DNA of 22,643 nucleotides from CAZMYM01 sp964620325 (GCA_964620325.1 CAZUIM010000026.1:1-22643); one strand, 5' to 3'. Positions 7,705-14,894 are shown, counted from the stretch's first letter. A program made the numbers and translations. Notes: generated by a model not told the origin, from the sequence alone.

Positions 7705-8158
7705 CGATCTCTCCCCTCGAAAGTCGTCTGACGATCTCCCGAGCGAGACCGAAGGCGAATCCCCGCCGGGTGAGAAAACCGATCGTTCGTCGTTCTCGCT
7801 TCGCCTCATCGAGACCGCTCAGCCGTTCGTATCGCTCCCGGGCGAGCTGCCACGCGAGCTTCTTCTCCTCGGGCTCCGGGTAGACCTCGGCGAGTGCCGC
7901 CTGCGCGAGCTCTGGGGCGACCCCTTTGTCGTGAAGTTCGCGCGCCACCGCCTCCCGCGACAGCGGATGATAGAGGACCCGGTCCTCCGTCCACAGCCGC
8001 GCGAAGAGCCGATCGTCGATCAATCCGGCCTCTTTCGCTGTGGCGATCGTCCGGTCGATCTCGTGCTCAAGGAACCCGCGCCCCCGAAGGCGCCCACGCG
8101 CCTCGTGCTCGCTCCTCGGACGAGACTTCAGGAGTCGGACGAGGTACGACCAAGGATC
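7691..8158 (-). CDS. recX: RecX regulatory protein, start codon missing or frame broken
   Basis: The reading frame encodes a RecX of about 155 residues, the usual size. RecX binds RecA filaments and modulates recombinase activity. The alpha-helical repeats are clear: WSYLVRLLKSRPRSEHEARGRLRGRGF, IDRTIATAKEAGLIDDRLFARLW, SREAVARELHDKGV and a last repeat RRTIGFLTRRGFAFGLAREIVRRL. The oddity is the start. In this frame there is no ATG, GTG or TTG from the RecA stop down into the conserved region; the first in-frame ATG upstream is 8329, deep inside recA, and would add an Arg-rich tail. A perfectly placed GTG overlaps the recA stop (8160-8158, AGGAGG 8 bases before it) but is out of frame by one base and stops after ten codons. 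I give the in-frame conserved portion. Confidence 0.8.
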   Translation of the reverse strand, partial: DPWSYLVRLLKSRPRSEHEARGRLRGRGFLEHEIDRTIATAKEAGLIDDRLFARLWTEDRVLYHPLSREAVARELHDKGVAPELAQAALAEVYPEPEEKKLAWQLARERYERLSGLDEAKRERRTIGFLTRRGFAFGLAREIVRRLSRGEIDDQE

Positions 8159-9203
8159 ACTCGTCGGCGGCCTCCTCGGACTCCTCGTCTTCCTCCCTCG
8201 GGGCGGTCGGGTCGGCCGGCAGGCCGGCCTTCGCCCGGATCTCCGTCTCGAGCTTCGCCGCGAGCTCCGGGTTCTCCTCGAGTGCCTGGGCGCTGTTCCC
8301 GATCCCCTGGCCGAGCCGCTCGTCGCCATAGGAGTACCACGCGCCGCTCCGCGACACGACGCCGAGAGCGTGCCCGGTGTTGACCAGATCCCGCTCGCGG
8401 ACGATCCCTTTCCCGTAGATCACGTCGAAGATCGCCTCGCGGAACGGTGGGGCAACCTTGTTCTTCACCACACGCACGTTGATGTGATTCCCGACGCGTT
8501 CGGTCCCGTCCTCGATCCGTCCCGAATTCCAGAGCTGCAGCCGAACCGACGCATAGAATTTCAGCGCCCGCCCGCCCGAGGTGGTCGTTGTCGCGCCGTA
8601 CCGGGCGCCGGAGATCATCGAGCGAATCTGATTGGTGAACACGACGATCGTCTTCGACTGCGAGATGGCGCCGGAGAGCTTCCGCATCGCCTGACTCATC
8701 AGCCGCGCCTGGAGCCCGACCTGAGAATCGCCCATCTGCCCCTCGATTTCGGCCATCGGGACGAGCGCCGCCACCGAGTCGATGACGATGATGTCGATCG
8801 CACCGCTTCGCGTCAGCTGTTCGGTGATCTCAAGCGCCTGCTCTCCCGAATTCGGCTGCGACAGAAGGAGATGGTCGAGGTCGACGCCGAGCGCACGGCT
8901 GTACGTCGGATCCAGCGCGTGTTCCGCGTCAATGAACGCCGCCGTCCCGCCCCGCCGCTGCACCTCGGCGATCATGTGCAGGGCGACCGTCGTCTTCCCG
9001 CTCGACTCCGATCCGAAGATCTCGACGATTCGCCCACGCGGAACGCCGCCGACGCCGAGGGCGATGTCGAGCGCGAGCGACCCGGTCGGCACCGCCTCCA
9101 CTTGAAGGACCTGTGCGCCGTCACCGAGCCACATGATCGAGCCTTCGCCGTACGCTTTCTTGATCTGTTTGAGCGTGTTTTCGAGTACCTCGCGCTTACC
9201 CAT
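8157..9203 (-). CDS. recA: Recombinase A
   Basis: A 348-residue strand-exchange ATPase. The start at 9203 (MGKREVLENTL) follows GGAGGGGG; an ATG 18 bases earlier would leave that site inside the gene. Walker A is GSESSGKTT at residues 64-72, followed by AFIDAEHALDP with the catalytic Glu. DIIVIDSVAALVP is Walker B, and DSQVGLQARLMSQAMRKL and TTTSGGRALKFYASVRL are present. The C-terminus is acidic (EEDEESEE), as in most RecA proteins, where the tail tempers DNA binding. There is no intein. No LexA box of the Escherichia coli or Bacillus type is visible upstream. It is followed by recX and ispF on the same strand. Confidence 0.98.
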   Translation of the reverse strand: MGKREVLENTLKQIKKAYGEGSIMWLGDGAQVLQVEAVPTGSLALDIALGVGGVPRGRIVEIFGSESSGKTTVALHMIAEVQRRGGTAAFIDAEHALDPTYSRALGVDLDHLLLSQPNSGEQALEITEQLTRSGAIDIIVIDSVAALVPMAEIEGQMGDSQVGLQARLMSQAMRKLSGAISQSKTIVVFTNQIRSMISGARYGATTTTSGGRALKFYASVRLQLWNSGRIEDGTERVGNHINVRVVKNKVAPPFREAIFDVIYGKGIVRERDLVNTGHALGVVSRSGAWYSYGDERLGQGIGNSAQALEENPELAAKLETEIRAKAGLPADPTAPREEDEESEEAADE

Positions 9204-9235
9204 CGTTGGTGCCCCCTCCATCTCGTCTGTCTGAC

Positions 9236-9264
9236 ATTCTAGGACAATCCGGTGTGCCCTTCAA
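9236..9264 (-). promoter_or_regulatory. Promoter of recA
   Basis: TTGAAG at 9264-9259, a 17-base spacer and TAGAAT at 9241-9236. The predicted transcript start is near 9229, leaving a leader of about 26 bases that holds the GGAGG site. A small GCCGC/GCGGC hairpin at 9279-9292 lies just upstream, between the cyclase stop and this promoter; it has no T-run. Confidence 0.65.
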
Positions 9265-9318
9265 AGCCCGCTCTCGTCGCCGCTTCAGCGGCTCTCTACA
9301 TTCAGATCGAATTCCGAT

Positions 9319-10284
9319 TCACCCTTCCTCTGCCACTTTGGCGTCCTTCGTTCGCCGTTCCGCCGCCCGGCGGAGGAACGGCTCCGCCTCCGATCGGGGC
9401 ACCCCCGTCAAGTCGATCTCACCGTCCGGCGTCCGGACGCCGAGGGTTCCCCTTCGATACCGGAACGTGATCCGCTCGAGCGGGTACTCCCGCCCGATGC
9501 CCGAAGCCTTCGACGCTCGGCGAAAGAGGCGCCGCAGGAGACGGGCCGCCGCTCGCTGTGCGAGCGTCGAGACGAGACCGTCCTCGGAGACGGTCGCGCG
9601 GTGGAGTTCCTCGACCGCGTCTCGGACGGCCGGCTTCGGGTCCTTCGCGACTTCGATCACGACAGAGCCTTCCGCCGTCAGGATCAGCGTGATCCGATCC
9701 CTGACGTCGGAGATGCGTCCGACCTCCTCCAGCCATCCGACTTCGACGATCTGCTCCAGCCCGATGCCCCGCAGGCTCCGCTGGCCGAGCGGCAGGTAGT
9801 GCAACCCGGATGCCGGCCCTGCATTGCGGCAGATCTGTCCGGTCGCCAGGATCTCTCCGCCTTTGGCGAGTCCGGAGAGCCGCTGCGCGACGTTGACCGA
9901 ATGCCCGATGAAGTCGATGTCGGTCATCACCGGCGTCCCGCTGGCAATTCCGATGCCGATGTCAATCGAGTCGTCGCGATGTTCTCGATTCCATTCACGA
10001 ACGGCGCGCTGGATCGCGACGCCGGCGCGGATCGCGTCGATCGGACGTTCGAACGCGGCCATCATCCCATCTCCCAGCGACTTCACGACGATGCCATACT
10101 CGCTGATCCGGACCCGGAGGATCCCCTCGTGAAGCTGCGTCAGTCGGAATGCGGCTCGGTCCCCCTCCGACGCCGTGAAGGTGGAGAATCCACGCAGGTC
10201 GCTGAAGAGGAGAGCGATCTCCTCCCCGGCCTCGATCTGAGCGCGAAGAATCTGTCGGATCTTGAGCGTTCGACTCCAGGACAC
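9319..10284 (-). CDS. Class III nucleotidyl cyclase, probable adenylate cyclase
   Basis: A 321-residue soluble protein. The GTG at 10284 was chosen because AGGAGGG lies 8 bases before it; an in-frame ATG further upstream overlaps the promoter. The cyclase domain covers residues 20 to about 175. Metal-binding Asp29 is in FSDLRGFSTFT and Asp72 in KSLGDGMMAAF. The transition-state pair is Asn131 and Arg135 in GHSVNVAQR. The base-reading pair is Lys68 and Asp124, the combination associated with ATP rather than GTP or pyrimidines. Residues 180-321 form an unrecognised second domain with a basic helix (QRAAARLLRRLFRRASKA). There is no membrane segment or HAMP. It is divergent from a cyclic-nucleotide-binding protein with a shared promoter region. 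Confidence 0.9.
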   Translation of the reverse strand: MSWSRTLKIRQILRAQIEAGEEIALLFSDLRGFSTFTASEGDRAAFRLTQLHEGILRVRISEYGIVVKSLGDGMMAAFERPIDAIRAGVAIQRAVREWNREHRDDSIDIGIGIASGTPVMTDIDFIGHSVNVAQRLSGLAKGGEILATGQICRNAGPASGLHYLPLGQRSLRGIGLEQIVEVGWLEEVGRISDVRDRITLILTAEGSVVIEVAKDPKPAVRDAVEELHRATVSEDGLVSTLAQRAAARLLRRLFRRASKASGIGREYPLERITFRYRRGTLGVRTPDGEIDLTGVPRSEAEPFLRRAAERRTKDAKVAEEG

Positions 10285-10297
10285 GAAAACGACCCTC

Positions 10298-10326
10298 CTG
10301 ACTGGAAAGGGAAATCCCCGTATTAT
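10298..10326 (+). promoter_or_regulatory. Promoter of the cNMP-binding protein operon
   Basis: CTGACT at 10298-10303, 17 bases, TATTAT at 10321-10326. The transcript should begin near 10333, with AAAGGAG ahead of the ATG at 10368. Its -10 overlaps the -10 of the opposing cyclase promoter. Confidence 0.6.
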
Positions 10327-10327
10327 A
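10322..10327 (-). promoter_or_regulatory. -10 element of the cyclase promoter
   Basis: A perfect TATAAT on the minus strand, 38 bases before the cyclase GTG. No good -35 box stands 16-18 bases upstream, so this promoter may be weak or need an activator. Five of its six bases are shared with the plus-strand -10. Confidence 0.55.
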
Positions 10328-10367
10328 CTATCCACCCTGCCCTTCATCGTACGAAAGGAGTGCGCAC

Positions 10368-10796
10368 ATGGACGAAAAGAGAGTGATCCCCCTTCTGCAG
10401 AAGACCCCGATCTTCGCCAACACGAGCCCCGCGAGCCTGAAAGCGATGTTGAAGTCGGCCATCGAGAAGACAGTCAAGGCAGGCGACAAGCTCGTCAAGA
10501 AGGGAGAAACGGGAGCGGGATTCTACCTGATCCTCGACGGCCGAACCGAGGTGGTTGCCGACGGCGAGAAGCTCGCTGAGTTCGGACCGGGCGACTTCTT
10601 CGGTGAGCTTGCCGTGATCGACGGAGCCCCGCGAACGGCCGACGTGATTGCCAAGACCGATACGACGTGCCTCGTCGTCACGCAGTGGGCGATGCGAAGC
10701 ATCATCTCTGCGCACTCTGAGATTGCCCTCTCCATGCTCGAGGAACTCGTGCGGCGACTCCGCGCGACGGACGCCGCGCGCGCGTCGAAGAGCTAG
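10368..10796 (+). CDS. Stand-alone cyclic-nucleotide-binding domain protein
   Basis: A 142-residue protein that is almost entirely one CRP-type cNMP-binding beta-roll. The phosphate-binding cassette FGELAVIDGAPRTA is at residues 78-91; Glu80 and Arg89 are the residues that hold the ribose 2'-OH and the cyclic phosphate in this family. GDKLVKKGETGAGFYLILDGRTEV at 39-62 is the standard front half. The C-terminal helix (MLEELVRRLRATDAARASKS) replaces the helix-turn-helix of CRP, so it should not bind DNA by itself. It may act by partner binding. AAAGGAG precedes the ATG. The MBL-fold gene starts 4 bases after its stop. Confidence 0.9.
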   Translation: MDEKRVIPLLQKTPIFANTSPASLKAMLKSAIEKTVKAGDKLVKKGETGAGFYLILDGRTEVVADGEKLAEFGPGDFFGELAVIDGAPRTADVIAKTDTTCLVVTQWAMRSIISAHSEIALSMLEELVRRLRATDAARASKS

Positions 10797-10800
10797 GCCG

Positions 10801-11538
10801 TTGAACGACCGCGTCCCCATCCTGTGTCTCGGCTCTGGGGCCGCTCTGAATGACGGCCGCCTCTGGAACTCCCTTCTGATCGACGGCAGAATCCTCCTCG
10901 ATCTGCCACCAACGGCAATCCCTCAGATGCACCGTCTGGGGGTCGATCCGACGGCGATCGAGACCATCTTCATCAGCCACCACCACGCCGATCACAGCTT
11001 CGGGCTGCCGTTCCTCCTTCTCGAATACTGTGTGCGGTACGAGCGATCCTCTCCCCTTCGCGTCGTCGGTCCGCCGAGGATCGAGGAGCTGACCGAGCGA
11101 GCGTGTGAACTGGCATGGCCTCACATGCGCGAAAAGGGCCTTCGTCCGAACGTTCCGATCGAATACATCGAAATCGCGGAGGAAGGAGAGCACCGAGCGG
11201 GTGACCTGTCGTTCATCGCCGTGTCGATGCAGCACTTCGGACTCGACGCCCTCGGCTACCGCTTCGAGGTCGAGGGAAGAACGATTGCCTACACCGGGGA
11301 CACCGGAGACTGCGCGCAGCTCTCGCACCTTCTCGACCGGGCCGACGTGGCGATCATCGAACTGACCCACGCACACCCGTCCGAAGACCCCGGACACCTC
11401 GACGTCGAGCAAGTCGAGCGAATCACCCGCGATCTCCGTGCCCGCGGTACGGTCGTGTTGGCTACCCACCTGGGGAGCACGCCCGCACCGATCGAGGGAA
11501 TCACCTTCTGCGAGGACGGCAAGACGTACTACGTGTAG
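10801..11538 (+). CDS. MBL-fold metallohydrolase, RNase Z/phosphodiesterase-like
   Basis: A 245-residue metallo-beta-lactamase-fold hydrolase. The start is the TTG at 10801, four bases after the previous stop; no ATG or GTG lies between it and the conserved LCLGSGAALNDGR. Metal ligands are HHHADH at residues 60-65, the His of MQHFGLDALGY, the Asp of YTGDTG and the His of ATHLGS. The arrangement, with H-x(6)-GY before the Asp, is that of RNase Z and related cyclic-nucleotide phosphodiesterases. The long exosite arm used by RNase Z to grip tRNA is not evident, and the protein is shorter than the usual 300 residues. A small phosphodiester or another substrate is therefore as likely as tRNA. Co-transcription with a cNMP-binding protein favours the former, by inference only. 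Confidence 0.85.
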   Translation: MNDRVPILCLGSGAALNDGRLWNSLLIDGRILLDLPPTAIPQMHRLGVDPTAIETIFISHHHADHSFGLPFLLLEYCVRYERSSPLRVVGPPRIEELTERACELAWPHMREKGLRPNVPIEYIEIAEEGEHRAGDLSFIAVSMQHFGLDALGYRFEVEGRTIAYTGDTGDCAQLSHLLDRADVAIIELTHAHPSEDPGHLDVEQVERITRDLRARGTVVLATHLGSTPAPIEGITFCEDGKTYYV

Positions 11539-11539
11539 G

Positions 11540-11588
11540 GATCGCAGTTCGCGGCGCGTAGTTCGTGGTTCACGGTTCGCGGTGTGCA
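11540..11588 (+). repeat. Heptanucleotide tandem array A
   Basis: Seven consecutive 7-base units: GATCGCA, GTTCGCG, GCGCGTA, GTTCGTG, GTTCACG, GTTCGCG, GTGTGCA. They fill the gap between the convergent stops of the MBL hydrolase (+) and thymidine kinase (-). The same unit recurs at 18304, 20977 and 21631. Confidence 0.75.
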
Positions 11589-11591
11589 ACG

Positions 11592-12203
11592 CTATACCAA
11601 TCTTGACTCGCGTCGTCCTTCGTAGCAGCTTCGACAGCGGGCTTCGTAGGTCTCGGCTCCACCGATCTGGATGACCGGTCCGTCGGTCGGCGCCGGACGG
11701 CCGTCGACGAGTCGCTGCGAACGCGTCGCCGGAGCGCCGCATTGGACACAGACCGCGTGCAGCTTGTCGACTCGATCGGCGAGCGCCATCAGCCGCGGCA
11801 TCGGCCCGAACGGCTCCTCGGCGAAGGTCAAGTCGAGCCCCGCGACAATCACCCGCTTGCCGCGAGCGACGAGTGCTTCGCACAGGTTCGGCAACAGCTC
11901 GGAGTAGAAGTTCCCCTCGTCGAACGCAACGACGGCCGCTTCGTCGAGCCACTCCGGCCCGACGAGCTCGGCGAGATGCTCGATCGTCTCTTGCCCCGGC
12001 CGGAGAAGGTGCGCGTCGAACGCTCGACCGTAGTGAGTCATCACCGAGTTTGTCCCGTATCGCGTGTCGATCGTCGGCTTGAACAGGAGGAGCTTCCGCT
12101 TGGCGATCCTCACCCGCTCGAGCCGTCGAATCAGCTCCTCCGTCTTCCCAGAGAACATGCACCCGGTAATCACCTCGAGTCCTCGAGCCTTCGGGTCCAC
12201 CAT
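11592..12203 (-). CDS. tdk: Thymidine kinase, type II
   Basis: A 203-residue salvage enzyme that phosphorylates thymidine (and deoxyuridine) with ATP. It belongs to the TK1-like, zinc-containing type. Walker A is GCMFSGKT at residues 14-21. FDEGNFY carries the catalytic Glu, in a site that usually reads DEAQFF. The zinc knuckles are CVQC near residue 150 and CRSC near 190. VIVAGLDLTFAEEPFGPMPRLMALAD is the conserved family block. Length is normal. It begins 3 bases after the ThiY-like gene, with GGAGG upstream, so it is the last gene of the transporter operon. Confidence 0.95.
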   Translation of the reverse strand: MVDPKARGLEVITGCMFSGKTEELIRRLERVRIAKRKLLLFKPTIDTRYGTNSVMTHYGRAFDAHLLRPGQETIEHLAELVGPEWLDEAAVVAFDEGNFYSELLPNLCEALVARGKRVIVAGLDLTFAEEPFGPMPRLMALADRVDKLHAVCVQCGAPATRSQRLVDGRPAPTDGPVIQIGGAETYEARCRSCYEGRRESRLV

Positions 12204-12206
12204 CCC

Positions 12207-13193
12207 TCAGTCCTCCTCCCCCGGCAGGAGTGCCGTCGTGTAGAGCCCCTCGAGCGGAAGCTCGGCCGACATCAACCCGTTGCTGCGCAAGTAGCTTTGA
12301 AGTTCCGACCAGATCTCCGGCGCGTCGTGCCCAAGTCCGGCTGCGAACAGCGGCAGCGTGGCGTCGAACGCGCGCCGGTTCAGTTCGTCGTCCAGGTCCG
12401 GCTGTGCGTCGAGGAACCTCGAGAAGGCCGACGCAGGGTCTTCGCGCGTTCGCGCGATCGCCTCCGAGAGCGCTTCGAGAAAGGCGCGAAGCTCAGGCTC
12501 TCGCTCGGCGATCAGATCCGGATGCACGACCAAGATGATGTCGAAGGTCTCCGGAACGCAGTACGCCTCCTGTGGGAAGAAGACCGGTTCCTCGTTCCGC
12601 AACTCGACCTGGATCGTCTCGAAGTTTCGGAAGGCCCCGATGGCGTCGACCGCCCCGCTGAGCAGTGCCGCGACCGTCGCGTAGCGGACGTTGATCAGGT
12701 CGACCTCGTCGATCGACACCCCACCACAGTCGAGCATCGACTCCCAGAGAATCGGCTCGAGCGGCGTCAACGAGTAGCCGATCCGCTTCCCACGAAGGTC
12801 ATCGATCGTCTCGACGCCGTGCTGTCGCAGGCTCAGCAGGCCGCCGAGGCCGTGATCGATCAGCGCCCCGATCGCGATCAGCGGCAGCCCCTCCGACCGG
12901 GCAATCATGTAGTTGATCTGCGGCGTCAGCGCGACGTCGACCGCTCGCGACGCGGCGAGCTTCACCGGGTCGCTCGGGTCGGCCGGGACGAACCACTCGA
13001 CCTCCAGCCCTTCTTCGGCGAAGAATCCGAGCTCGCGGCAGACGACCAGCGGAATGTGATTCGGGTTGACGAAGAAGTCGAGACTGACGCGAAGCGGTCT
13101 CGTTTCCTCGCGCGTATGCAGAATCCCGATCAACAGGAACGCGAGGAAGATCCCGATCAGCGCAATCGCAACCCGTCCCCTCGCGTGCAACAC
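12207..13193 (-). CDS. thiY: ThiY-like (NMT1/THI5 family) solute-binding protein
   Basis: A 328-residue substrate-binding component of an ABC importer. Residues 1-27 are a signal or membrane anchor (VAIALIGIFLAFLLIGIL). The mature part starts RPLRVSLDFFVNPNHIPLVV, close to the LDW-x-PNxxH opening of the HMP-precursor-binding ThiY/THI5 group. ELGFFAEEGLEVEW, DVALTPQINYMIARSEGLP, LRGKRIGYS and FFPQEAYCVP follow in the family order. The start is a GTG with GAGGGGG before it; a TTG follows directly. The family binds hydroxymethylpyrimidine precursors, but some relatives carry riboflavin or other ring compounds, so the ligand is not certain. Confidence 0.88.
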   Translation of the reverse strand: MLHARGRVAIALIGIFLAFLLIGILHTREETRPLRVSLDFFVNPNHIPLVVCRELGFFAEEGLEVEWFVPADPSDPVKLAASRAVDVALTPQINYMIARSEGLPLIAIGALIDHGLGGLLSLRQHGVETIDDLRGKRIGYSLTPLEPILWESMLDCGGVSIDEVDLINVRYATVAALLSGAVDAIGAFRNFETIQVELRNEEPVFFPQEAYCVPETFDIILVVHPDLIAEREPELRAFLEALSEAIARTREDPASAFSRFLDAQPDLDDELNRRAFDATLPLFAAGLGHDAPEIWSELQSYLRSNGLMSAELPLEGLYTTALLPGEED

Positions 13194-13219
13194 GACGCCC
13201 CCTCAATCTCGATGTTCGA

Positions 13220-13981
13220 CTACGACGCGCGCGACTTCCGCCAGCGCAACACCCGTCGCTCGATTATCCGGAGCGTCCCGAACAGGAGCAAACCGAGGGC
13301 TGAAAGCATCAGGATCGCCGCGAACACCAGGTCCACGCGCAGCAGGGCGTTCGACTGGAGCATCAAGTAACCGAGCCCCTGACGCGCGCCGACCCATTCG
13401 CCGATCGTCGCGCCGACGACGGACAGCGTCACCGCCACCTTCAGCCCGGCGAACAGCGTCGGCAAGCTCGCCGGGAGTCGGAGCTTGAGGAGGAGCTGCC
13501 AGCGCGTCGCGCCGAGCGATTGGAACAGCTCGACCGACTCCTCGTTCGGCGCACGGAGGCCGTCCGACGCGTTGACGACGACCGGGAAGAAACCGATCAG
13601 CGCCGCGACGGTCGCCTTCGGCCAGAGGCCGTACCCCATCCAGACGATCAGCAGCGGCGCGATCGCGAAAACCGGGATCATCTGCGACGCGATGATCAGC
13701 GGGTAGAGCGCCCGCTCGAGGACCGGCGAGTAGAAGACGGCGAGCGCCAGTCCGAACCCGCCGACACCGCCGAGGAACAGGCCGAGGACGATCTCGGCGA
13801 GCGTGACCGCGGCGTGATGGAGCAGGCTCGAGAAGTGAGAGACGAACGCAGCCGCGATCCGGCTCGGCGGCGGAAGGATGTACGCCGGCACACCGGCGAG
13901 GCGGACGGCCAACTCCCACGCAGCGATCAGCAGGAGCAAGAGGACGATCGGAGCGAGGATCCGCCTCAGCCTCGTTTTCAC
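13220..13981 (-). CDS. thiX: ThiX-like ABC transporter permease
   Basis: A 253-residue BPD-type permease with six predicted membrane helices. It starts with a GTG that overlaps the TGA of the ATPase gene (GTGA), preceded by GAGGGGGA. The N-terminal helix (LAPIVLLLLLIAAWELAV) and VPAYILPPPSRIAAAF are typical of the SsuC/TauC/ThiX group. The EAA loop that contacts the ATPase reads ELFQSLGATRWQLLLKLRLPASLPTLFAGLKVAVTLSVVGATIGEWVGA. GYLMLQSNALLRVDLVFAAI ends the core. It works with the flanking binding protein and ATPase; 26 bases separate it from the binding-protein gene. Confidence 0.9.
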   Translation of the reverse strand: MKTRLRRILAPIVLLLLLIAAWELAVRLAGVPAYILPPPSRIAAAFVSHFSSLLHHAAVTLAEIVLGLFLGGVGGFGLALAVFYSPVLERALYPLIIASQMIPVFAIAPLLIVWMGYGLWPKATVAALIGFFPVVVNASDGLRAPNEESVELFQSLGATRWQLLLKLRLPASLPTLFAGLKVAVTLSVVGATIGEWVGARQGLGYLMLQSNALLRVDLVFAAILMLSALGLLLFGTLRIIERRVLRWRKSRAS

Positions 13982-14748
13982 AGCTCCCCCTCGGTCAGAA
14001 GCTCGAGCAGGCTCTCCCGCTGGGCGACGAAGTCGGCCGCCGCCCGCGAACGGGGACGGGGGATCGCCGGCTCGATTTCGGTCCGGAGCTGTGCCGGTCG
14101 CAGCGAGAGAACGAGGACCCGATCGGAGAGAAGAAGGGCCTCCTCGACATCGTGCGTCACCAGGAGGACCGTCTTGCCGAGTTCGCTCCACACGTCGAGG
14201 AGCCATCGCTGCAACGAAGTTCTCGTCAGCGGATCGAGTGCGCCAAGCGGCTCGTCGAGGAGGAGGATCTCGCGGTGGGCAAGGTAGGTTCGGATCACGG
14301 CGACGCGCTGGCGCATTCCGCCGGAGAGCTCGATCGGGTACTTCCGGCCGGCCTCGGCGAGTCCGAATCGCTCGAACAACGCCCGCGCCTCGGCGAGGGC
14401 CGTCGATCGAGGGCACCCGGCGAGTTCCGAGGCGAGAATGGCGTTCTTGAGGGCGTTCCGCCACGGGAGAAGTGTGTCCTGCTGCGGGAGATAGGCGATC
14501 GCGCCGCCGGGCTCACCGCGCCCGGCGTGGACGTCGATTCGCCCTCGATCCGGTTCGATCAGACCGACCAGCGCACGCAGAAGAGTCGTCTTTCCGCACC
14601 CGGACGGGCCGAGACACGTCGTCCACGTCCCCCGCTGGAGCGTGAGAGAGATCCCGGCGAGGACCTGTACTCGCTCCGGACGCCCGGGAAACGAGACGAA
14701 CACGTCGTCCGCATCGAGAACCCCTATTCGGCCTCCGTGTCGCCCCAT
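13978..14748 (-). CDS. thiZ: ThiZ-like ABC transporter ATP-binding protein
   Basis: A 256-residue ATPase that powers the ThiX/ThiY importer. The start at 14748 has GGAGG 6 bases upstream; an in-frame ATG further up would add an unrelated Cys/Ala-rich extension. Walker A is GPSGCGKTT, the Q-loop YLPQQDTLLPW, the signature LSGGMRQRV, Walker B ILLLDEPLGALD and the switch His VTHD, all intact and in order. This is the first gene of the run thiZ-thiX-thiY-tdk. No thiamine-pyrophosphate riboswitch (CUGAGA and its partner) is visible between tRNA-Glu and this gene. Confidence 0.93.
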   Translation of the reverse strand: MGRHGGRIGVLDADDVFVSFPGRPERVQVLAGISLTLQRGTWTTCLGPSGCGKTTLLRALVGLIEPDRGRIDVHAGRGEPGGAIAYLPQQDTLLPWRNALKNAILASELAGCPRSTALAEARALFERFGLAEAGRKYPIELSGGMRQRVAVIRTYLAHREILLLDEPLGALDPLTRTSLQRWLLDVWSELGKTVLLVTHDVEEALLLSDRVLVLSLRPAQLRTEIEPAIPRPRSRAAADFVAQRESLLELLTEGEL

Positions 14749-14785
14749 CGCGACCTCCCCCGATCGACCTTCCTTTTCACCGGCG

Positions 14786-14814
14786 ATTGTAGGGTTCACG
14801 TGTCCCAGGACGAA
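14786..14814 (-). promoter_or_regulatory. Candidate promoter of the thiZXY-tdk operon
   Basis: TACAAT at 14791-14786 is a good -10; TTCGTC at 14814-14809 (17-base spacer) is a poor -35. The leader would be about 30 bases long. Confidence 0.35.
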
Positions 14815-14866
14815 TCGGCCTTCCACGAGAAGACATAGAACGGACAGCGCCGCGCCCACCAACGCA

Positions 14867-14894
14867 GAAGCGGCGCAACAACTCACGCCGCTTC
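14867..14894 (-). terminator. Perfect hairpin just after tRNA-Glu
   Basis: Nine perfect base pairs (GAAGCGGCG / CGCCGCTTC) around a 10-base loop begin two bases after the tRNA-Glu CCA end. The place fits a terminator or a 3'-processing signal. No T-run follows, so intrinsic termination is uncertain. Confidence 0.5.

Noticed and set aside
8159..8329. N-terminal extension of RecX starting at 8329
   Set aside because: It would be an Arg-rich translation of recA in another frame and has no counterpart in RecX proteins.
8040..9242. A 400-codon open frame on the plus strand across recA and recX
   Set aside because: It is antisense to recA, whose motifs are complete. Its composition is that of a shadow frame.
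9204..9318. SOS (LexA) box before recA
   Set aside because: Neither CTGT-N8-ACAG nor GAAC-N4-GTTC occurs near the promoter. A lineage-specific box cannot be excluded.
9319..11538. Pycsar-type antiphage system
   Set aside because: The cyclase has the adenylate-type Lys/Asp pair, and there is no TIR or membrane effector fused to the binding domain. No other defence genes are nearby.
11742..13370. A 542-codon open frame on the plus strand across tdk and the ThiY-like gene
   Set aside because: It is the complement of two well-recognised genes, is full of Arg, Pro and Asp as expected from shadow frames in this DNA, and matches no family.
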